DNA of 64,000 nucleotides, taken from assembly GCA_001557505.1 (NCBI GenBank), contig LSAX01000004.1, forward strand, positions 1,364,001 to 1,428,000. The letters are read 5' to 3'. Below the pieces are notes generated by a model. That model did not search any database and was not told where the DNA came from. It saw nothing but the letters and a program-made list of their open reading frames with translations. The translations under genes were made by a program, and so were the position numbers. Shown piece by piece: positions 1 through 10,637 of the stretch (its first letter is position 1; each line of letters opens with the position of its first letter). The DNA is from Reticulascus tulasneorum. Its lineage: Eukaryota > Ascomycota > Sordariomycetes > Glomerellales > Reticulascaceae.

Positions 1-2123
1 GCTCGATCTCGGGCACCTCGTCCCAAGCATTTGTACGTGTGAAAGCGGTCCAAGGGTCTGACGGCACAATTCTGATGGTGGGGGTGGCTGGCGTGATAGG
101 CTCGCTCTTATGTCCAGTCGTGGACGATCCTATAAGAGACGGCTCAGCTGGAGCTCTGGATTCGAACGAAGCCTGTTGCTCACCAAATGGTGTGCCAGTT
201 TCATCCGTGCCCGAATCCCCGGTAAATATTCTAGAGGGTCTCGGTTGATGAGTTTCCCAGGGGAAGATGGCTCGGGACTTTTGTGTGGGTGGTTCTCGAG
301 GAACCTCGTACCACATGTTCTTCGGAGGGCTAGGGTATCGTTCGGGAGGGACGAACGGAGCGGGATCCTGAGACATTTCGTATACTTGGACGGGGAAGTT
401 GTGTGCTTCCGGTCTCGAATCGGAAGGAGGTGGTTGTCTATGAATGCCGAGTTAGCGCTCGAGTTCCTTGAGGATATCAGACATGGGAGAAATCCGAACT
501 AACCTCTGAGCATCCCAAGTTTTTACAGGGGGAGGGCTTGGCTCATGCTTCTGCTCCACCGGTGGTGGTAGAGGAGGATCCCGCTCATGGTGTACCGGTA
601 TCTGCTCTTGTCGAGCCTCAGCTTGCGTCCCGGTAAAAGTACTAAACGACTGGCTGGAAGGGGGGGATGAATGCTCAGCCTGGTGACGAGTGCTCCTGGG
701 CTGAGATTCTGGACCATGGTCATGATGATGCTGTTCCTGATGATGATAATGATGTTGGTGGTGGTGGTGGTGCTCATGGTGCTGATCTTGATGCTGATCT
801 TGGTGTTCATCATGGTGTTCATCATGGTGGTGGTGGTACTGGTGGTGAAAATCGCCGCCATCATCATGGCTGGACCATTGAGACGGCGGCTGATGGGAAC
901 TTCTCTCGTGGCTGGGATCATGATGACCCGCATAATAGTGCTCACCGGTTGGAGCCACGCTGCGAGGCTTTGGTTGGAATTCTCCCTTAACAAAGTACTG
1001 AATTATCTCCGGAACTGCTTGATGTTGATGTTGCTGCTGGGGAGCAGGTGCTGATTCCTAACATTGGGGTCAGCGAATAAAGCCTACACTGGCCGGTATG
1101 ATGTCGTACCTGGACCCTATAGTGTCTGTCGTAAACCGCCCACCATCTCCCGACCATCTCGTCGAACGGGGAATCTCCTTTGCTTGCATGCCTTCCTTGA
1201 AACCAAGGCTTCTCAGAACCAATGAAGTGCACCATACTGATACCAGACTGGAAATGCTTATACGCAGGAATGTACTGATAATGGGCGGAAGGAGTGACGT
1301 TGTAAGAGAAGCTCAGGCGGTTGTAGGTGTTTTTGAAATGCAAGTTCAGCAGACCCTGATCGGCGCCGTCAAAAGAGATACCCCTCTCAGCCATAGCCGT
1401 CAGGGCGTAGTAGTCGCCCATGTTCGGTGTCAGGACCATGACACCGCTGTTGAACAGGTCGGGCCATCCAATGTCTGGGGCGGCAGAGAAGGGCGCGTCA
1501 ATGTCAAAGAGCTCATCGGGAGCTCTGTACGCGACTACGTCTGCGTCGATGTAGACGATCTTTGAGAATTGGGTCTGCTTCCAGAGGTTGATCTTGGTGA
1601 AGGCGGAATGCAGGTCCCCTCGGTTCATCAGGAAGAGGTTTGCGGGCTTCTCGTTTCGTATTCGAGGAACAGATATGATGTGATCATAGACTGTCTAAAG
1701 AAGGGACATGTTAGCATGCCCAGCGAAGAGTTCCTTTTTCTTCTTTTGGGTCGGGGGGAATCGTAGAGGGATAACATGGGCGGCCTGGGAGCTTTACCTT
1801 GAGCTGTGTAATGACGTCCGCTGAGACGGAGTCGAGCGTGACCAGGACGGCCAGCTTCTTTTTGGTGCCGGCATCGCGAAGAGAGTGGGCGAGCACCAAT
1901 GCGCCTGATATACGAATAAAACAATCAGCAATGACACGGCAAGGGGATTGAAGCTGTACCACTCACCTGGAAGATATGCGTCGTTCAACAGAAGCTGTGC
2001 CGGGTGGTCAGGTTAGCTCTTTTTTCTCCAACCTTTTTTTGTTTACCTGCGATCCGATTCGCGGAGTAGCAGCAGTGTTGGACGAACCGTAGCATAGACA
2101 TGTTCCCCTCCTTGCGCCGCCAT
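1..2123 (-). CDS. Glycogenin (GT8 self-glucosylating glycogen primer), C-terminus beyond left edge
   Basis: Exons on the minus strand are 2088-2123, 1967-1994, 1798-1904, 1110-1694, 504-1057 and <1-437; all five introns are GT-AG (the first donor is the weaker GTTCGT). The joined N-terminus reads MAAQGGEHVYATLLLNDAYLPG, the usual glycogenin start. The GT8 fold carries the DxD metal-binding motif in VYIDADVV and the conserved HFIGSEKPW. Glycogenins use UDP-glucose to glucosylate themselves and prime glycogen synthesis in the cytosol. Residues about 323-366 form a His-rich tract (about 25 His in 44 residues). The last exon holds the conserved FPWETHQPRP and NAWDEVPEIE blocks of fungal glycogenins, where the C-terminal end binds glycogen synthase in known family members. 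The stop codon lies outside the window. Confidence 0.93.
716..847 (-). repeat. His-codon-rich low-complexity tract inside glycogenin
   Basis: The coding strand is dominated by CAC/CAT, GAC/GAT and CAA/CAG codons, giving His with interspersed Asp, Glu and Gln (residues about 323-366). On the plus strand it appears as GTG/ATG/GGT-rich DNA, which opens long but meaningless ORFs in other frames. The tract lies in the linker between the GT8 domain and the C-terminal region. Confidence 0.9.
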
Positions 2124-2837
2124 TGCGTGCAAGAGGCGTTCTGAGACAGTGTGGAAAATGCAGAGAGGCGAAGAGTGTTCAACAGGCGGCCATGGAGGAT
2201 AGTATTACAGGAAGCAATTCTCTCTGTTTCTCGGTCCCTTGGTGGATGGCACGCACGCATACAACCCAAAGGAGTGGAGGGGGAGAAAAAGCTCGGGGAC
2301 GATGGGGTGGGAAGAGAGAGAGGTGGGAAAGAGGAAGGAAGAGAATAACGATGGGATGGGATATGGGATGTTCAAAGGCACGCTTGCCCACCCACCCCGG
2401 TACCTGCCACTACTGATCGGACTGAGAGGTACCTACAGTACCCTACTAGTTCACCAGCTAATTAACTAGGTAAGGTAAGGTAGGTACTGTGTCGGTATCG
2501 GAGAGTGAGATGGGATCGGATGGGACTCTCGCACACGGCGTGTAATGGTATGAAAGTTGGGTAGCTCGTAACAGCGCAAATTGGCTGATGAGATAGATAG
2601 GGTGGCCCTGATGTCTGTCGGTAGGCAATTCCAGCACGTCAACACCAGACTGTCGGCTGCATTACATACTGCGCAGTACTAGTTCGAGCGGGCATGCAGG
2701 CTACAGGGCTTGTGGCAGGGAAGGGGAAGCAGGGAAGCTGATGCACGCTTTCGTAGCGGTGATACGGACTAAAAAAGTTTACCGATGTGTGTAATGCTTA
2801 GCCCCGGCTGGAGCTCTTTATTAGCTACGTGCTGAGC

Positions 2838-2896
2838 ACCTACCTGGAGAGCTACCTACCGACCTACCTGCCTATCTACCTACCTACATAGCTACC
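2838..2896. repeat. Imperfect ACCT/CTAC microsatellite
   Basis: The tetranucleotide ACCT recurs with interruptions through this stretch, upstream of the glycogenin gene. Confidence 0.7.
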
Positions 2897-3721
2897 CACG
2901 GACATGCTTGGTAAATCACTCAAATATCCTATCGTGCGTACCCACGTGGATTGGACTCAGGGAAATATACATGGACGTAGGTACTCATTGTGTACGAATG
3001 GGGGTGCTGGTGGTGCTGCAGCCAGCATCAACGGCAGCAGGGTGCAGCCAGCAGAACAAGAGAAAAATGGCAAGGGAAATTACAGGGGGGAGCTGCTGCG
3101 GCGCCGTTTCGATCGGCTGCTAGGCACGCAGTCCGTACGTCGTCGCGTTTCCTTCTTCTTCGTCTTTCTTATCCCTGGCGGTGGTTTTTTTTTGGTTTGG
3201 TGTTATTTTTTATTTTATTTTGGCGCGAAACCGCACACGCCACCATGAAACTTTTCCCCTCCGCTTCTGCCAGTTCTACCGCTAGATAAATATCTCGTGA
3301 ATGCAGTACTGCAGTGATGGAAGATAGAGGCCAGTCTCGGGGTGGTAGCTTTGAGAAATGGCCTGCTGCTCATAGATATGCACGTCCGTACTCGTTCTCT
3401 CACCTTTTTCTCCTCTCCCGCCGTCAGTAACGTGGATGCATGTACAGATTACACGACATGTGGGGCGGCAAGAAAGACACAAAACATGGCCCATCATGTC
3501 TTTCATCAAAGGCCGCCCACTAGTTTAATATGGCTGGACCATGAGCTAGGCAATATCGAGGCATGTTGGCCTCGCCCATCACGCACAAACAGGTACATCC
3601 GTCCAAGCATAGAGCAGGGGTGAGATGGCCAGACAATACCCTGTGGAACTAGAAGCCACACGAAATGAGCCGCTTTATCAAGCCCGAAGTTCCATTTCAC
3701 CATCACATCCACCACCACTTA

Positions 3722-3737
3722 CCCCCCCCCCCCCCCC
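3722..3737 (+). repeat. Homopolymer run of 16 C
   Basis: An uninterrupted C run of 16 bases is seen directly. It could form G-quadruplex or triplex DNA on the opposite strand, and its length is prone to sequencing error. Confidence 0.9.
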
Positions 3738-5953
3738 TTTGCATTCCACAACACGCGTAGGATTACATAGACAGATTACAGATGTACTGTACATGCCTCA
3801 TACCTACGTGCCAAAGCCATCATCCGATCCCTATTACACATTATGTGCTCTTTTCTTATCAGCCTTGGTTCAATTGACACAAGTTTTCTCGTATCATGGG
3901 ACTCTTGCTTGGTAAGGGGCACTGTCGGTATGTATGTGGTGGGGAAAGCACAACAAGGCGCCTAATAAGGTACTTTTTCCCATTGACATCTGGAATACAT
4001 CGAGGTTGAGGGTTTTACAATGGTTAACCGGGTTTCTCTCCAGCCTCCCGGCAGAGCATTTTTTCCCCGACCGGTCAATGCCTATGTACATACGGACTAC
4101 AAAAAACTGGGTAATACGTACGGACTATGGGCTACAGGATTACAACATGATGGTAGTGACATAATTCCCGCCGTCCAAGCTCCTTCCCCCATGTTCATCA
4201 GCCGCCGCTGCCACGCAGCAGAAGGGAGAAGAAGCTCGGATCTTCTCCTAACGGCTGGCCAGCCAGCTTTTACCGGTCAGGGAATAAATGCATGGCTTTG
4301 CCTTACTTAGCTACCTTGAGTAATAGATGTAGGTGTTTATTATTCTGTGCTACCCCACCATGCCGCCACCTTCCCCTCTCCTCCAATTGAACCTTTCCGT
4401 CCAATTCAGAGGTAATCATTGACAAAAGCTTCCCCGCACTGCCCTACATGATATCCGATGCATTGAAGCTCGCAAGCGCGGGGCAGGCTGGGGGGCTGGT
4501 CTTCGGGGTGGTATGGCATGGCATGGCATTGCGGTGGCATGTTGGCTTGTCGTATCTATGCGCCCATTACCTGCTTGAAAACCAAAAGGTAGCACGTACA
4601 GGTACTTGAGTGAATCGAGCTGTTTGACCGGTATGTGACTGATTGCGGCAGTGGATGACGATTGTCGACGACTCACGACAATCCACCTTATCTTCTCTGG
4701 CTTCCTTCTACCGCAAACTCCACCCAGGCCGGACTCTCCTCAGAAACTTGCAAGCTGTGGATCATCATGGTGATGCTACGGGGGCAAACTGTGCCCCTAA
4801 AAATGGTCACCAGACCTCCCGCTCCACGGCGATCAGTATTCAGCACCGAATCGATTCGAGTGAGTTCCTATCTCGCACACTCACCAGCTGTCCACTACCC
4901 CGCTACGTCTGTGCATAGCGCAGCAGCTCCTCCCACCGCCGTCGTCATATGATGCCATTTGCCCCCGTCTCCGCGCCAGCTGCAGGGTCTTCCTCTGTGT
5001 GCTCTAGAAGTGTTGCTAATTGGCGTATGGATGAGTAGAAGAATGATGCACATGAGTTCGACCTGAGGAATCATTCGGCAGGGGTTTTGTAGCGAAAATT
5101 GTATACTGAGCTAAATACGTAGTGTAAATTGGAGTATCCTGTGAATATTTTGTAACCCATTTTCACTAATTAATTAGTAGATATTTACCGGAGAGCAGCC
5201 ATTACCCACCACCAAAACATCCAAACTACCTATTACCTACCTAGGTAGTTCTGGCAAACATCGGTCTTCGGGGTAACCGCTTGCTTAGCTTTGAGATCCA
5301 ACTCAGTCATGAGTGTGGATCCTCTGGGGAATAAAATGCTACGTCATGTCCATCTCTTCCCACATGCAGTCGCGCGGATCTGTGGATTCTAGAATCGTTC
5401 GAGCCACAGGGAACTTGCCGGCACATCGATGCAAGATGTTCAAGATTCCTTGGCATATCCCATTGCATCCTCCACTACCTTGATTTGTGCAGATGATAGG
5501 TCATTTTGGTCATCATAAGGATTTGAATTGAACCTTTCCAGTCACAATTTTGTTGTTTGGGCTTCACCGCAGTGTAGATAGACTTTACCACTAACTGTAT
5601 CTATTGGAAGTCCGTCCCGGGTGTCTGCTGCGGGTACTGGAGCAATACCTAATAGTGTTACCTGTCTCGATGTGCCCTGACAACATTGCCTCGAACTACT
5701 CCTCATGTGCTGGGCCGTGACCGCGAACTCTTCCATTACTCTTGTCGAGGGGGTTCTCTTAGTCCCGGTATTTAATCATGTAGACAATGTCTATTAAAAC
5801 TGCCAAGGAACGCAAATTGCTCGTCCCGTATTCTGCTTTTGCAATCAACCGAAACAGCAGCATCATGCGAACGAAGAGTCAAGTGCCGCAAGAATCCCCA
5901 AGACTTTCGTGAAACCAAACCAAACCCGGCCACCTCCCCGTCTTCCTGGTCAG

Positions 5954-7375
5954 TTACAAGTCCTTCTTGAACGCATGCTCGGGTTTATGGGTAGTCTCAT
6001 AGTCAATATGTACGTAGGCTCTTTCCACGTCCGGCAAGCTCTCCAGCTTGACTTGCAGCGCCTCGGCCACGTCGTGTGTCTCCCTGAGCGTGCCCTCGGG
6101 TTCCATCACCACGTCCACCTCAGCGATGAGTCGCGGACCAGAATGATAGACACGAACGGTGTCAATGCCTTGGATAGCAGGTGAGTGGGTCAAGCAGACG
6201 TATGTAATCAACTGCTGGGTCTCGATAGACGCCGTCACTCCGACCAGAAGGAGGAACTCAGTGAAAGCAGTTCGCAGCCATATTGCGGACACAATGACCG
6301 ACAGAAGGATGGCACCGGAAGGGTCAATCCACCACTTCAGTTTGGAACCGCCGACGGAGGTCAAGATACCGAAGCCGTTGATGAGAAGATCGTTTCGGTG
6401 ATCTTGCCAGAGAATGCGGATTTGACTGTAGCGATTCCTGAGAGACCAGCAGTATAAAAACAGACCGAACTTGGTGGCGAATGCAGTGCAAACTGCAATG
6501 ATAGGCGGGAGTTTGAAGCTCTTAGTCTCGTTCTGCGATTCAGCGTCGCTCAGATCTCGAGCCGCAAAGGCAATGATAATGAGTGAGACCGAGACCATGA
6601 GGAAGCAAAAGATGATGTTGCCGACAGTCTCGAGACGCGCCTTGCCGGCGGGGAAGCGTCTGGGGTCCACGCGTTTGACGGCACGGTGAGTCAGAATCAG
6701 GGTGAGATTGCTCATGGGATCAAAGATGGCGTCAGCCATGGTCGTGATGAGCGACAGGGAGCCAGTCGTGATGGCGGCATATAGCTGTAATGCAGTGAGA
6801 ATGATGTTTGCGACAAACGAGCCGTACACCGCGATCTGGAACCGTAAATGATCGTCGCCTTCTTCTTGTTTCGCCTCGGCGCAATGCTCCTCCACGCTCT
6901 TTAACAACCGCTCAATGGCGGCGTTCTGGGTATGGTAGAACTTCTGCACTTTGTGCGACCGCATCGTCGGAACAAACCTGCGAATATAGGTGTGCGACTC
7001 CACGGTACCCCTCTTACGTGATGTATTCGCCTTTATTTGCGCCAAATCTTCGGGCGTCTTGAAGGCCAACGCAAGTCCGTAGGGATCATTTTCCGAAGCC
7101 AGCCGGGGGAGGCGTGAGTTCTTCCCGGCCACGACCTGGCTCTCGACGTCGGTAGCTGTGGACCCGTGACGGGCAACGGTATCATTCTCCTCTCGAGTGG
7201 GAGCCATGGTCTGTACGCCGGTGCTAGATGCGTTAGGACGCGGCTCGTCGTGGCTCGCGCTGGGCGACCGGGCAAGCGAATGATCTCTTGAACGGGCGGC
7301 GAGGCCGGTCGGGGTGTGAAGGCCGAAAGGATGCGGGTGCATAGTGATACTGTTGGATAGGTCTGGTTCCATCAT
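5954..7375 (-). CDS. Cation diffusion facilitator (CDF) transporter, Mn-type signature
   Basis: This intronless ORF encodes 473 aa. A long hydrophilic N-terminus (about 1-175) precedes six predicted membrane segments between about 180 and 382, then a C-terminal cytosolic ferredoxin-like domain ending in a His/Glu/Lys tail. The metal-site motif in TM2 is D215-A-I-F-D219 and that at TM5 is D325-H-R-N-D329. DxxxD in both positions is the signature of the Mn (and Fe) CDF group, whereas Zn transporters carry HxxxD. The expected job is proton-coupled export of a divalent cation from the cytosol into the vacuole, Golgi or out of the cell. The protein begins Met-Met and either could be used. Which membrane it sits in cannot be told from sequence. 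Confidence 0.9.
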   Translation of the reverse strand: MMEPDLSNSITMHPHPFGLHTPTGLAARSRDHSLARSPSASHDEPRPNASSTGVQTMAPTREENDTVARHGSTATDVESQVVAGKNSRLPRLASENDPYGLALAFKTPEDLAQIKANTSRKRGTVESHTYIRRFVPTMRSHKVQKFYHTQNAAIERLLKSVEEHCAEAKQEEGDDHLRFQIAVYGSFVANIILTALQLYAAITTGSLSLITTMADAIFDPMSNLTLILTHRAVKRVDPRRFPAGKARLETVGNIIFCFLMVSVSLIIIAFAARDLSDAESQNETKSFKLPPIIAVCTAFATKFGLFLYCWSLRNRYSQIRILWQDHRNDLLINGFGILTSVGGSKLKWWIDPSGAILLSVIVSAIWLRTAFTEFLLLVGVTASIETQQLITYVCLTHSPAIQGIDTVRVYHSGPRLIAEVDVVMEPEGTLRETHDVAEALQVKLESLPDVERAYVHIDYETTHKPEHAFKKDL

Positions 7376-8989
7376 GGTGGTGGCTTGGGTTGATAAGGAA
7401 TATTATCCTGTAAGTGAAAGGGACTGAAGAGATGTCGGCGCAGTCAAGGTCTGCGCAGAAAACCGCGCAATTGGGGATTCAACTGGGTTGGATGGTTGGC
7501 GCGATGGTGCTGCCAGCGCTTGGGAAACCCCGGGAGATACGAGGCCAATGGCTGTTAACGTCAGGGCAAAACCCCAGGGAAGGAGAAACTCGTCGGGTTT
7601 GTGGCCACGGAGTCAGGAACGATGAAGGAACTGTATCTGGTTTCGGTCAAAGAAAAGAACACGCCAAAAAGCAAGTAAGAGACAGGGACTTGGGCGACCA
7701 GGGCTCTTGGGAAGACAGAGAAAGAGGAGAAGTTGGAGACTACCCCAACCAACTGAATACCTAGGAGGTGAGGTTCAGTAACGAATATGCAGAGACTCCT
7801 AATGCAGCTAATTCCTCTAGGAAGCGGGGAGGCAATCGATTAACTGAACGTGCTATAGCATTGCCTTGCAGCAAGGATTGCTGTTCCCCCGCCGTTGGTA
7901 CCTGGTCTCTTCTGAGAGGATCATGTCCAGCGTTTGCCACTTGGCGAATGTGAAGGCAAGCATATGCGAGAGAGAGAAGAAAAATTTCCCCTTGGGTTAG
8001 CAAGTCAGCCGATCTCGTGGGTGGGCGAAGGTGCAGACGTAAAACATAAGTAGCTGTTGAGATAACCCAGCAGCCTGTCAATATAATTACGGTGCAAGCG
8101 TAGAAGCGCATGGCATTTCACCAAAGCTCAATGACGCAGACGGGATGAGATGGTTGCTTGCTAGGCAAAAGCGGCGCATGAAGTCCAATCATGGACATAC
8201 AGAAGAGATGAGGCTCTGACATGTATAAATACTTTTTTAATCAGCAGCTTGGATCTGTAAAACATTGGGGCCACTCGGGCCCGGGGGGTCCTTGGAAGCT
8301 GGATGTCGCGTGAAACGTGAAGCTACTTGGCCGCTAGCTGGCAACGCCGAGGTTATCCTACCCGCACGGACAGATTGGAAAGCCAGCAACTAAGCAACTA
8401 AATAAAGAGACAGCATCTGAAAAAAGTACTCATTGGGCCTGGTTATTAGATGTTGCCTTGTCCCCAGTTTCCCATCAACATGCAGTTTAGTTGATGACAG
8501 GCTCGATTAGCTATAGTCGACATCTCGTACTATAGCACAGCGTGAGCCTGTTCAGCACTTTTTAGATGGCCTTTTGCGAGGTTGGAAGGTGATGCATGGA
8601 AGGTATTTGGAAACCTGGCCATCCTGATAACTGACCTTGATGATACTGGGCGATGCCTGGCGATGTCAGGTACGGAGGGGTTTGATGTCTGCATTCTAAG
8701 CAAGGTACCATTCAAAAGCCAAAGTTTGACGCTACATTGCAACTCAGTCACAACTCTCTTCCTTGCTATGCTTCGCAAGTACTACTGAATTTGGTTGAAT
8801 ACCGAGTTTCGAGATGAAATGATGCCCATAAGCGGGAGACGCGTTGTCAAGCGTGCCGCAACATCCCAACGTAGTCATCTTAAGGAACCTGAACACACTT
8901 CTCCCTGCATTTCCCAGAGGAAATATATTATACGCGGCACCATCCTGAATAATTTAGGGCAATCCGACCATTTATCACCTGGAGTAAGT
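7376..8989. other. Intergenic: upstream of CDF gene and downstream of lipase gene
   Basis: This stretch is the promoter/5' UTR side of the CDF gene and the 3' flank of the monoglyceride lipase. The short ORFs show no recognisable domain or exon structure, and I saw no RNA gene. Confidence 0.6.
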
Positions 8990-9960
8990 TCACAGCTTGG
9001 ACTCGACTTTAGCGGCAGTCCCGTCATTCGAGTCCCCCACACGCTCCAAGATCCAATCCCCGATATCCTGGTAGAACTCCTCTTTGCAGAAGTCCGAATG
9101 CAACTGGTGGTAGCACCCTTCATAGGGCTTGTGCTTTGCGTCCTCAATTGTCTGCTCATCAAACCACTTCTTACTAGCATCGAAGCTCGTCGTCCGATCC
9201 GCGGTCCCATGCACCAAAAACAAGTTGTTAACCTGGCTGCTCAGCTTGACCTTTCCGTTCTGGATGTTGTCAGTACGCTCCAGCATCCCGGCCAAGCCCT
9301 CTAGCGTGCCGGTATCGTGGCACAGAGAATCCTCCTTGATGTTCTGCACGACCGCCGGGTCGCGCGAGAAATACTCCTGCGGAATGGCACTGTGCAGGTG
9401 CTGATGCGGGAGGAAGCGGCCGAGAAGCTTGCCGAAGAAGACTTTGAGGAAGCTAGGCTCTTCGCCGGGGGGGAAGGCGATAAACGGGCTTTCGAGTATC
9501 CAGCCGCGGACCTGGCCAATGATGTCCTGGTAGTTGGGATCGCTGGCCAAGGTGATAGCCTGCTGGCCACCCATTGAGCTCCCCATCACAAAGAGAGGCA
9601 CATCCGAGGGCAGCTTGTCCTTGATGAAAGCCGCAATGTCGGCGATGACTTGGGAGCTCGGTCCAGTCAGACCGCGTTCGGCCGGCTTCTTGACGCTGCG
9701 GCCCCAGCCGCGCTGGTCCCAGCCGAACACCTGGATGCCCCGGGCGGCCAGAGAAGGAAAAAAACCATAGTAACGGCCGATGTGATCGCTGAAGCCGTGT
9801 ATAAAGACGAGTTTGGCTTTGATAGGACCTTGTGGCTAAAGATAAAGTCATTGGGGTGTTTCGATAGTTGCCGTGGAACGAAGGCGATACTCACAGTCCA
9901 CGTTTTGGTGTACAAAGATACGTCTCCAATACCGAACGATCCTTCTGTTTCAGTAGCCAT
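8990..9960 (-). CDS. Monoglyceride lipase (alpha/beta hydrolase, Yju3/MGL family)
   Basis: Exons are 9895-9960 and 8990-9835, with a 59-bp intron; the product is 303 aa. The joined sequence gives the oxyanion-side motif VFIHGFSDH, the nucleophile elbow G107-S-S-M-G with Ser109, the acid in HGTAD (about Asp235) and the catalytic His in YHQLH (265/268). Family members hydrolyse monoacylglycerol to glycerol and fatty acid at lipid droplets or mitochondria. An in-frame ATG 18 nt upstream (9978) could add six residues; 9960 was chosen because MATETEG resembles family starts. The length fits the family. Confidence 0.93.
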
Positions 9961-10637
9961 GTTACCGTTACCGTACAAGGAATTTGAGTATTGCTATGCA
10001 CAGATCTAATGGAAATATTCCTTCGAGGACAAATTTGAGATCAAATAGTATAACAACCGGATCGGTCAACAAGGTCTTTGAATTGCGGGGTGGCAGGATC
10101 CCCTATTCGAACGACTTGCCACCACTTTCTTGTGGCAGGTGACCTAGTGTAAATCCGCCCCAGTTCCATTGTGGCTTAAGGCTGAAGTTCATTTTGTCTG
10201 CAAGGGACAGGTGAGCAATGCGAGACATGTGATTCCGAAAGTCTCACTGCATTTGTTGTTCACGTAAACTCGGTTGGCACTGCTATTGGCATTTAGAAAT
10301 CGATTGTCAATATATGATATTACCTACGTTGTTGGTTCGCCCATATCCCCAAATGTGAACTTTGACACTTCGAGACCCCAACCTTCAGTTACCCTCTAAA
10401 ATATACGAGTGGAGTGCCTTCTAACTGTTGTGGCCATAACACATGATGCTGAACATGATGATACACAAAACCGTGTTCGATGACCATCCATTCGTGGGAA
10501 TGTTCACCACTCCGTACTACAGCCAAGGTAGAGCCGCAGAGCACGAATTCAGGAAATAAAAAGCCTGCCGTTCCACATGCCACCACCCGTCCCAATGCAA
10601 GGTATCATGGATATACAATGGCAGTCGCTAATGCGAT
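9961..10637. other. Intergenic between the Mdl1-like gene and the lipase
   Basis: The left side is the 3' flank of the ABC transporter gene and the right side is the lipase promoter. No gene or RNA was recognised. Confidence 0.6.

Larger units (their letters stand above)
2124..5953. other. Gene-poor interval between glycogenin and the CDF transporter
   Basis: No ORF here shows a recognisable protein or a plausible exon chain. The left part (2124 to about 2900) should hold the glycogenin promoter and 5' UTR and contains TAGGTACC-like words and ACCT repeats. The interval also holds a C16 run at 3722-3737 and a 14-bp AT palindrome at 5165-5178. The right end holds the 3' flank of the CDF gene. 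I saw no tRNA or rRNA gene. Confidence 0.6.

Noticed and set aside
667..1054. Long plus-strand ORFs opposite the glycogenin His tract (Gly/Val/Met/Asp-rich)
   Set aside because: They are antisense frames of a CAC/GAC-rich repeat; the minus strand gives a complete glycogenin with proper splice sites.
2179..2416. Short ORFs on both strands just upstream of the glycogenin start
   Set aside because: Low-complexity G/A-rich DNA with no domain, overlapping the likely 5' UTR.
7414..7764. 116-aa plus-strand ORF upstream of the CDF gene
   Set aside because: No recognisable domain and polar random-like composition; it lies in the CDF promoter/5' UTR.
10090..10150. TTCGAA-containing stretch resembling a tRNA T-arm
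   Set aside because: The flanking bases do not pair as a T stem and no A box or acceptor stem is present.
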